Part shown: positions 1 to 4,351 of the stretch, one piece after another
Position numbering within the stretch: position 1 is the stretch's first letter
Layout of the letters: each line of letters starts with the position of its first letter
NCBI GenBank assembly: GCA_963725415.1
Contig: CAVRZY010000285.1
Location: 1 to 6,645 of the forward strand
Length of the DNA: 6,645 nt
Source of the DNA: CAVRZY01 sp963725415
Lineage (GTDB): Bacteria > Acidobacteriota > Terriglobia > Bryobacterales > Bryobacteraceae
Direction of reading: 5' to 3'
The notes under the pieces: model-generated
What the model saw: only the letters and a program-made list of their open reading frames with translations
Database searches by the model: none
What the model was told of the DNA's origin: nothing
Program-made: the position numbers and the translations under genes

Positions 1-296
1 CTTACTTCCAGAAAGCCTTCCAGCGTCCGCCCGCCGGAGGTGGCAACCTGCACCTTAACGTCGTGGACTTCGCCGGGTTTGCCGCCCATCATCCAGAAAA
101 CGGCGAAGCTGCCGGTGGGTGCGGGGGCATGTTCCTCGGAGAGGTCGATGAGGCGCGCCGTGGTATCGCGCCCGGAATAGCGCAGCACCGAACTCGCGGT
201 CACGGTCTCAATGGTCTCGTCCGGCTGCAATTCCTTGGTGAAGCTCATGGCATAATCAAAAATCTCTCCCGGCGTCTTTTCGGTCTTCAGCCTCAT
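1..296 (-). CDS. small phage virion beta-domain protein, 3' end cut by window
   Basis: The frame opens with ATG at 296 and stays open to the window edge, giving 98 complete codons. The protein begins MRLKTEKTPGEIFDYAMSF and the visible part ends with VATSGGRTLEGFLEV. The pattern of an N-terminal 'pGEilDYa' motif, a central beta-rich stretch, and 'GGkpGEvhdVkVqvaTsgGRTLEG' recalls a family of roughly 100-residue virion proteins found beside tail-fibre genes in many phages. These have an immunoglobulin/fibronectin-like beta sandwich and no enzymatic role that I know of. The start is well supported: AGGAGG lies at 305-310, eight bases upstream, and the ATG overlaps the stop of the repeat-protein gene as ATGA (293-296), so the two are probably translationally coupled. 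Probably only a few residues are missing. The exact function is unknown. Confidence 0.72.
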   Translation of the reverse strand, partial: MRLKTEKTPGEIFDYAMSFTKELQPDETIETVTASSVLRYSGRDTTARLIDLSEEHAPAPTGSFAVFWMMGGKPGEVHDVKVQVATSGGRTLEGFLEV

Positions 297-1579
297 GACC
301 GTGGCCTCCTCGGCACTTCGCCGGTATACGGGTGGCCGTTCACGGAGCCCTGGCGCGACCGGCCGGGAAGGCTCTGTCGCCGGCCCTCCGGGATGTCCGG
401 ATTCAGACGCCCGGAAACCGTTGCCGAGCCAGACAGACTTCCCTCCAAGGCAATCAATTCTGGTCCGGGTACCGTGAGTTCCGCGGAAATCGAGCTTGCG
501 CCCGAGATGGACGAAGCAAGCGTTATTTGCGTGCTGAGTTCGCCGGCGGTCTCCGCCGCTCCAGAAACTGAGGCAGCGAGTGGGATGACAGTTGTTAATT
601 CCCCAGAGACACTGCCGCTGCCGGAAACCTCCGCCGCAAATTGCTCTGGCGGGGTGCCCAGGGTTAGGTCGCCTGTTACCGTTGCCGTGCCACTGATTGA
701 CGCGACAAAGGGTATTTCGGTGCTCAGATCTCCTGCCGTCACTCCAGAGCCGCTGACAGAGGCTCCTAGAGGGATAACCGTAGTCAGGTCGCCCGTTGAT
801 GCCCCGGAACCGCTGGCGGCGGCTTCCAGAGGGATGGCCGTGCTCAGTGCGCCCACGGCCGCTCCGGAGCCGCTGGCAGAGCCTTCCAGAGGGATGGCCG
901 TACTCAATGCGGCTGCGGCCGCTCCAGAGCCGCTGGCAGAGCCTCCTAGAGGGATGGCCGTAGTCAGATCGCCCGCCGCCGCCCCGGAACCGCTGATGGA
1001 TCCTGCCAGGGGAATTGCTGTGCTCAGATCGCCCGTCAATGCCCCGGAGCCGCTGATCGATGCTGCCAGCGGAATGGCGGTTGTCAGGTCCGCCTGGGTT
1101 GCGGCTCCTCCGGCAAGGTCGCCAGCCAGATGCGCTGCGCCGGCGGGCACCGTCAAGTCGGCGGCAGCATCAGCCCCAGCGGCCAAATCACCGGCAAGCG
1201 AAATTTGTGTCGTCAGGTCGGATGTGGTCTCCGCTGAGCCCGCCGCCGTCCCACCCAGGAGAATCGCTGTGGCAAGTACAGCCGCCAGAAGCCCTGAACC
1301 TGCCGCGTCCCCAGCCATTTGGATTGCCGTGGTCAGAGCTGCCGCAACCGCCGCACCCCCTGATATCGCTGCCGCCAGCGGAGTCGAATCATAAATCTGC
1401 CAGGTGACAATGACCTGGCCTTTTGCGGCCGCCGAGCCATTGATGTTGGTCGCAGCGTAATTTCCGGCTCCAGCTCCTGCCCCGGCTGGAGCGGTACCAG
1501 CGGAGACGGCGCTTACACCGTTCTGGCCTGCCGTGCCCCCTCCGCCGCTTACGCCGTCTCCGGCTCCTCCTGTGGGCAA
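293..1579 (-). CDS. repeat-rich tail fibre/tip protein, C-terminal part of a frameshifted gene
   Basis: This is a 428-codon open frame from an ATG at 1579. It is coding-like in the same frame back to about 1633, where it meets the frame of the upstream glycine-rich fragment. Residues 1-67 finish a glycine-rich domain and include AAKGQVIVTWQIYD, the 'G-x-V-I-V-T-W' strand that usually closes such tail domains. Residues 68-397 are sixteen degenerate copies of a ~20-residue unit, consensus LaaSiSGSGaatGdLtTaIP. Residues 398-428 are an arginine-rich tail. Such Ala/Gly/Ser repeats with a periodic 'GdLTT.I' strand occur in phage fibre proteins and probably form a fibrous beta structure. The gene was very likely once continuous with the fragment at 1549-2079, for about 595 residues in total. 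The ATG at 1579 is probably not a natural start; I see no convincing need for re-initiation there. Receptor binding is an inference from composition and position. Confidence 0.78.
   Translation of the reverse strand: MPTGGAGDGVSGGGGTAGQNGVSAVSAGTAPAGAGAGAGNYAATNINGSAAAKGQVIVTWQIYDSTPLAAAISGGAAVAAALTTAIQMAGDAAGSGLLAAVLATAILLGGTAAGSAETTSDLTTQISLAGDLAAGADAAADLTVPAGAAHLAGDLAGGAATQADLTTAIPLAASISGSGALTGDLSTAIPLAGSISGSGAAAGDLTTAIPLGGSASGSGAAAAALSTAIPLEGSASGSGAAVGALSTAIPLEAAASGSGASTGDLTTVIPLGASVSGSGVTAGDLSTEIPFVASISGTATVTGDLTLGTPPEQFAAEVSGSGSVSGELTTVIPLAASVSGAAETAGELSTQITLASSISGASSISAELTVPGPELIALEGSLSGSATVSGRLNPDIPEGRRQSLPGRSRQGSVNGHPYTGEVPRRPRS
389..1378 (-). repeat. sixteen ~60-bp tandem coding repeats
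   Basis: Sixteen consecutive units, thirteen of 20 codons and three of 23-24 codons, encode variants of LaaSiSGSGaatGdLtTaIP. The central copies (about 720-1080) are the most alike at DNA level, sharing blocks such as gagggatggccgt and gagccgctg at 60-base spacing. The outer copies are more divergent, which is typical of expansion from the middle. The unit length is a multiple of three, so copy number can change without breaking the frame. The same periodicity keeps an antisense frame open on the plus strand over nearly the whole array. Confidence 0.9.
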
Positions 1580-2079
1580 TCCTCCGTTGTTCCCGTTGGC
1601 TGAAATTCCTCCGCCAGCTCCGCCACCACCACCATGGTGGCATTGGCGTTCGCTCCGTTGCCGCCCTTCCAGATGACTACACCGGTAGGCCCGCTGGTGG
1701 TCCCGTTATTCCCTCCCGGACCGCCTAATCCACCGCCCGTGGAGGCGCCACGCTTGCCGTTTCCGCCACCGGCAGCGCGGATTTCATTGTTGTTGTAGGA
1801 AGAATAACTTCCTTGCGTTCCGTTGTTGTTGTTTGACCCTGCCGCGCCCGCCGCGCCCACGACGATAGTTTTCGCTGAGGCAGAAGCCACATTGGTCAGC
1901 CCAGCAATTCGCGCGTAATCGCCGCCGCCTCCACCTCCGCCACCCATCGTCGCATTGCGGCTTCCCGCTCCGCCGCCGCCGCCGGCCCACACTTCGACCT
2001 GAACGAGCAGGCCGTTATTCCCGGAATAGGTCGGCGCCGTCCAGGTGCCATTCGAGGTGTAGGTGTTCTGCGTGGACAT
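1549..2079 (-). CDS. glycine-rich phage tail protein, N-terminal part of a frameshifted gene
   Basis: The frame opens at ATG 2079, nine bases after the stop of the glycosyltransferase fragment; AGG in the spacer is only a weak ribosome site. Residues 1-38 (MSTQNTYTSNGTWTAPTYSG, then a strand LLVQVEVWAGGGGG) match the entry of the phage glycine-rich tail domain, in which 'sGtWtaP' is followed by a 'V-x-V-x-x-W-G-G-G-G' strand and glycine-rich loops. Poly-Gly and Gly-Asn stretches continue to about residue 148. From residue 150 the composition changes abruptly to VVVAELAEEFQPTGTT and the frame stops at 1549. The glycine-rich reading continues in the next frame from 1633 (GGGGGAGGGISANG), so the last 27 residues are a frameshift product. 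The likely role is a distal tail or fibre component. Confidence 0.8.
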   Translation of the reverse strand: MSTQNTYTSNGTWTAPTYSGNNGLLVQVEVWAGGGGGAGSRNATMGGGGGGGGDYARIAGLTNVASASAKTIVVGAAGAAGSNNNNGTQGSYSSYNNNEIRAAGGGNGKRGASTGGGLGGPGGNNGTTSGPTGVVIWKGGNGANANATMVVVAELAEEFQPTGTTEDCPQEEPETA

Positions 2080-2088
2080 TGCCTATTT

Positions 2089-2508
2089 CTACCGGTCCAT
2101 CAAGCGCTGGGGAATCTTCCAGCGCGCCAGAGTCTCCTTCATCTGCTTCACCTTTTCCGCCTCCGGAATCAGGTAGAGATGCCAAAAGAATTCCGAATTC
2201 ACGAGTCCCAGGGCGTTGAAAAGGTCGATCAGAGTCGTATATTTCAGGCCGTATTTGGCCACGTTCCGGCTCATCACGTAATCGTCGAGCAGATGGCGCG
2301 GGTCGATGGTGGCCTCTGCATTCGTCTCCTCGATTGTCGGCGTGCAGTTCTGTAGGGCTTCCTCCATCGTGAGATCATCGAGCGGCCGCCAAATGTCCGT
2401 TCCCCAGTCCGAAGCAATAATGCACCATCCGCAGGTGCCGATGTTCCGGCCATCGCGCCGGAAATATTCGTCATAGTCGCCATCGAATCGCCGCCATGTC
2501 GCGGCCAT
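2089..2508 (-). CDS. glycosyltransferase-like protein, C-terminal fragment
   Basis: This frame carries the last part of a glycosyltransferase-like protein of about 235 residues, from YDEYFRRDGRNIGTCGW to the end at KIPQRLMDR. Genuine coding probably begins near 2475; the residues before that (from ATG 2508) are the out-of-frame reading of the middle fragment. It holds 'IIASDWGTDIWRPLDDLT', 'IDPRHLLDDYVMSRNVAKYG' and 'FFWHLYLIPEAEKVKQM'. The Asp pair LLDD and the conserved aromatic and His residues are the kind of positions expected to bind the acceptor or close the active site in GT-A enzymes. It lies in the same frame as the N-terminal fragment at 2542-2802, so the two disruptions compensate. 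Alone it lacks the nucleotide-sugar and metal-binding part and should be inactive. Confidence 0.75.
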   Translation of the reverse strand: MAATWRRFDGDYDEYFRRDGRNIGTCGWCIIASDWGTDIWRPLDDLTMEEALQNCTPTIEETNAEATIDPRHLLDDYVMSRNVAKYGLKYTTLIDLFNALGLVNSEFFWHLYLIPEAEKVKQMKETLARWKIPQRLMDR

Positions 2509-2656
2509 TATTGGCCACGGTGTCGCGCGGGATGAAGTTCGTCACGTCGATGAGTTCGGGATGGACGAGGGTGTCGGAATCGAAGTAGATGTTCCAATCG
2601 TTCTCCATCTCACGGGCCAGTTGTAGATTTGGAGTTTCTCGTACTGCACCGGCCAA
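2471..2656 (-). CDS. glycosyltransferase-like protein, middle fragment with DxD motif
   Basis: Between about 2620 and 2477 the coding signal moves to this frame: LAREMENDWNIYFDSDTLVH, then PELIDVTNFIPRDTVANNG and RDMAAIRWR. 'YFDSDTLVHP' holds a DxD motif preceded by a hydrophobic strand, which is the metal and nucleotide-sugar binding signature of GT-A fold glycosyltransferases. The ATG at 2656 is out of frame with the true upstream coding, so this is not an independent gene. It is the centre of the gene whose ends lie at 2542-2802 and 2089-2508. A one-base gain at about 2621 and a one-base loss at about 2476 would join all three into a single reading frame. Sugar donor and acceptor cannot be told from the sequence. 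Confidence 0.72.
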   Translation of the reverse strand: MAGAVRETPNLQLAREMENDWNIYFDSDTLVHPELIDVTNFIPRDTVANNGRDMAAIRWRL

Positions 2657-2802
2657 CCGGGAAACATGCGCGCCTTGATGATGCGAAACTCAGCCCCTAT
2701 CCGCTCTGCATAGTAGTGCAAGAGCGGATAGGTCAGCGCGGTGATCTCCGGCGCGTAGTTGCCGATATTGAGCGTAAAGACCGTCTTCCGAATTGCCATC
2801 AT
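2542..2802 (-). CDS. glycosyltransferase-like protein, N-terminal fragment
   Basis: ATG ATG at 2802/2799 begins nine bases after the stop of the virion protein gene. The first 60 residues, from MAIRKTVFTLNIGNYAPEI through TYPLLHYYAERIGAEFRIIK to FPGWPVQYEKLQIY, look like the first Rossmann-like half of a phage or environmental GT-A glycosyltransferase. A start strand 'TVFTLNIG' is followed by a helix carrying 'YAERIGAEFRII' and a conserved 'P-x-x-x-EKLQIY' segment. After residue 60 the reading turns into NWPVRWRTIGTSTSIP and ends at 2542. That tail is the out-of-frame reading of the middle fragment, so only about 2624-2802 is genuine here. Broken this way, the product would lack the DxD site. 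Confidence 0.76.
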   Translation of the reverse strand: MMAIRKTVFTLNIGNYAPEITALTYPLLHYYAERIGAEFRIIKARMFPGWPVQYEKLQIYNWPVRWRTIGTSTSIPTPSSIPNSST

Positions 2803-2811
2803 TCGGGCCTA

Positions 2812-3222
2812 TCAGCTCAGGGTTATCGTCAGCGCCCCAATCGCGAAAGAAGGCGCAGGGTCGCCATTGTTCACCGTCTTCGGGGTGGTGAGCGGACCCC
2901 AGAAAAGGAAATTCGCGCTTTCATCGAGGATCGCGAACGCCACGATCTGGCCCCAGTCGGCCGTTGGCGCGCCGAAGGTAATGGCCGCAGTGTTCTTCGT
3001 GAGGCCATCCGTACCCGATGTTGCATCCCAATTCGCATCGAGTGGTGGGACGTTGACGCGGGCGTAACCCTTGCCTCCCGCCACTTCGGTGCCGCCGCCC
3101 GCATCGCTCGGGGTAACGGTATAGAGTGCCACATTGAGTTGCGTCGGCTTCGTGTATGAGCCGGTCCGGAAGAGGTGCTTGATCAGCGCCACTTCCAGAT
3201 AATCAGACATGTTCCCAGCCAT
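2812..3222 (-). CDS. phage virion / tail-fibre-type protein
   Basis: This is an intact 136-residue protein. It opens with MAGNMSDYLEVALIKHLFRT, followed by 'LNVALYTVTPSDAGGGTEV', 'GYARVNVP', 'ITFGAPTADWGQIVAFAIL', 'FLFWGPLTTPKTVNNGD' and a final strand 'FAIGALTITLS'. This order (SDYLE helix, 'vALyT..PsdaGGGTEV', 'YaR', 'f..ptadWG.v..faI.D', 'lwwGpLt..ktVn.GD...f..g.ltvtls') is a recurring family of small phage structural proteins, usually annotated as tail fibre or virion protein. The start at 3222 is favoured over Met5 (3210) because GAGGTG lies four bases upstream, partly inside the stop codon of the preceding small ORF. It is the only undamaged gene in the distal half of the window, and the glycosyltransferase fragments follow it. 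Confidence 0.82.
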   Translation of the reverse strand: MAGNMSDYLEVALIKHLFRTGSYTKPTQLNVALYTVTPSDAGGGTEVAGGKGYARVNVPPLDANWDATSGTDGLTKNTAAITFGAPTADWGQIVAFAILDESANFLFWGPLTTPKTVNNGDPAPSFAIGALTITLS

Positions 3223-3230
3223 ATTTCACC

Positions 3231-3338
3231 TCATTCCGAAATTGTTTGCCCTTCATCCGCAAAGACGCCTACGATCTGGCCGCGGCAGGCGTCGCAATGA
3301 ATGTGTGAATGCGCGGTCCGGTCAATGGTGTGGTCCAT
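3231..3338 (-). CDS. 35-residue protein with His/Cys cluster
   Basis: This small frame starts at ATG 3338, which shares one base with the stop of the connector gene (TGATG). GAGAAGG lies just upstream, and the frame ends in TGA at 3231, whose last bases form part of the next gene's ribosome site. The tight packing on both sides argues that it is translated. The protein begins MDHTIDRTAHSHIHCDACRG and ends QTISE. His10, His12, His14, Cys15 and Cys18 lie within nine residues, which could bind one zinc ion, or could pair with a second copy to complete a site. It fills what would otherwise be a 115-base gap. I do not recognise the family; a minor head-tail junction or regulatory peptide is possible. 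Chance translation cannot be excluded at this length. Confidence 0.55.
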   Translation of the reverse strand: MDHTIDRTAHSHIHCDACRGQIVGVFADEGQTISE

Positions 3339-4270
3339 CACCTTCTCGGATGCGTCAAACGCTGCCCACCGGTGGATAGATCGACCTCCAGGGCCTTCAC
3401 GTTCGATGCCGCCTTGAGTGCGCCGCCCTCAGCGACCCTTTGGGTTGCCTCGGCATACAGTCCCCGCTCCGCCTTCGCCATCGAGCGGTACTGATCACTC
3501 TTGGTTCGGTAGTCCACTGAGTCCGCCGCCACCGTGGGATCGCTTGAACCAATCTTGAGGGCGGCGAGTTGGGTGAAGGCGAAGGAAGCGGCCAGATGGC
3601 AGAAACCGTCGAAGTCGCTCTCTGGAATCGTCGCATACTGGACGACTTCAACCGTGCCGCCGCCGGAAGTTGTATCCTCACCCGCCTGGTTGTAAGTCAG
3701 TGTGATCTCATCATCGGCGCTGGCAACTTCAAATGCTCCATTGAATGAGGCATCGACGACGTTCTCGACAACGATCTCGTCGCCTTCCGCAGCTCCGTGG
3801 GCTTCGGTGGTGGTGAGGGTCACAACACCGGTGTCCCGCACGGCTCCGTCAGGATCAGCCCCAATCTCAGCGGGTGCCGGTTCGGGCACGGAATGCCGGG
3901 CGGTGAATTTCAGCCGCAGCGTCTGGCCGACCGCCAGAGTGTCTTCCAGCAACCGAAGCACCTGGCCATCCGGGTGCTGATAAATTTCCCAACCGTCGGC
4001 TTCGAGCTCCGGTGAATCGCGCTCATCCTCGGCAAGCGGGAAGAAGACCTGCTTGACTTCCGAAAATCCTTCCTCCCACTCCACCGGCAACTCCAGATCG
4101 TAAGAGCCCGCCCCGGCAATGTCCGCCACAACCGTGCGCGGCCGGTCTTTGGAGTATTGCCCGACTGCATCACCGATCGCGGTATCCTTGTCCGGCTGGA
4201 TGAGGTTCCCCGATGCATCCTTGAGCAGGATATCCAGCCGGTCGCGGAATTCATCGAGCTGCCTGGCCAT
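3338..4270 (-). CDS. head-tail connector-like phage protein with inserted beta domain
   Basis: The protein has 310 residues from ATG 4270 (MARQLDEFRDRLDILLKDAS). The frame is open for 17 further codons to ATG 4321, but those codons translate the heptamer repeats and I leave them out. No clear ribosome site precedes either start. Residues 1-130 form a helix plus beta region ('YDLELPVEWEEGFS', 'VLRLLEDTLAVGQTLRLKFT'). Residues 211-275 are helical ('ATIPESDFDGFCHLAASFA', 'TVAADSVDYRTKSDQYRSMA'). The ending, with an Ala-rich helix, 'dsTiAADSVDhRsKs.eY' and a helical finish, is typical of phage adaptor proteins that sit between portal and tail. Residues about 146-210 (VVTLTTTEAHGAAEGDEIVV...DASFNGAFEV) look like a separate beta-sandwich module inserted between the two halves. 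Its position two genes after the portal slot, just after the capsid gene, fits a connector. The family call rests on motif memory. Confidence 0.72.
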   Translation of the reverse strand: MARQLDEFRDRLDILLKDASGNLIQPDKDTAIGDAVGQYSKDRPRTVVADIAGAGSYDLELPVEWEEGFSEVKQVFFPLAEDERDSPELEADGWEIYQHPDGQVLRLLEDTLAVGQTLRLKFTARHSVPEPAPAEIGADPDGAVRDTGVVTLTTTEAHGAAEGDEIVVENVVDASFNGAFEVASADDEITLTYNQAGEDTTSGGGTVEVVQYATIPESDFDGFCHLAASFAFTQLAALKIGSSDPTVAADSVDYRTKSDQYRSMAKAERGLYAEATQRVAEGGALKAASNVKALEVDLSTGGQRLTHPRR

Positions 4271-4272
4271 TA

Positions 4273-4300
4273 GAAACTCGAAACTAGAAACTGGAAACTC
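4273..4300. repeat. 4 x 7-bp tandem repeat, GAAACTN
   Basis: Four perfect-period heptamers (GAAACTC, GAAACTA, GAAACTG, GAAACTC; only the seventh base varies) end two bases before the connector gene's ATG. Read on the minus strand they are NAGTTTC units. They stand where a ribosome site should be and provide no Shine-Dalgarno. Heptameric arrays of this kind appear, from memory, in intergenic DNA of some Acidobacteria and other environmental bacteria. Confidence 0.9.
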
Positions 4301-4304
4301 GGGC

Positions 4305-4337
4305 GGGGGCCGGGCCAGCACCTAGAACCCAGCCCCC
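4305..4337 (-). terminator. strong GC hairpin after the capsid gene (possible attenuator)
   Basis: In the minus-strand transcript, GGGGGCUGGG (4337-4328) can pair with CCCGGCCCCC (4314-4305), giving ten pairs including one G-U wobble and a 13-base loop. It starts about 15 bases after the capsid stop codon. No U tract follows, so it is not a standard intrinsic terminator. It could act as an attenuator, an RNA processing site or a 3' stabiliser that lets capsid be made in excess over the connector. It may also be a by-product of the overlapping AGNNCCN repeats. Confidence 0.4.
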
Positions 4338-4344
4338 AGCACCT
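4317..4344. repeat. 4 x 7-bp tandem repeat, AGNNCCN
   Basis: Four consecutive heptamers (AGCACCT, AGAACCC, AGCCCCC, AGCACCT) occupy the capsid-proximal part of the intergenic gap. This second array has a different core from the GAAACTN array 16 bases away, but the same period and copy number. The match is degenerate (AG and CC fixed), so it is less certain than its neighbour. It overlaps one arm and the loop of the GC hairpin. Confidence 0.65.
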
Positions 4345-4351
4345 GTTTCCC

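Noticed and set aside
63..1394. A 443-codon plus-strand open frame with periodic EPLAEPSRGMAVL-type repeats.
   Set aside because: It is the antisense reading of the 60-bp coding repeats. The period is a multiple of three, so the opposite strand stays open automatically. The minus strand has domain logic, upstream coding continuity and coupled neighbours; the plus frame has none.
1389..1643. A minus-strand frame beginning MPPWWWWRSWRRN.
   Set aside because: It is the third-frame reading of GGT/GGC glycine codons in the tail gene; Trp/Arg-rich artefact.
4271..4321. Seventeen extra N-terminal residues for the connector from ATG 4321.
   Set aside because: These codons (LARPPPEFPVSSFEFL) simply translate the GC-rich gap and the GAAACTN repeats; the Met at 4270 starts the protein-like sequence.
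4273..4344. CRISPR-like array in the intergenic gap.
   Set aside because: The repeat units are contiguous 7-mers without spacers, far too short for CRISPR repeats.
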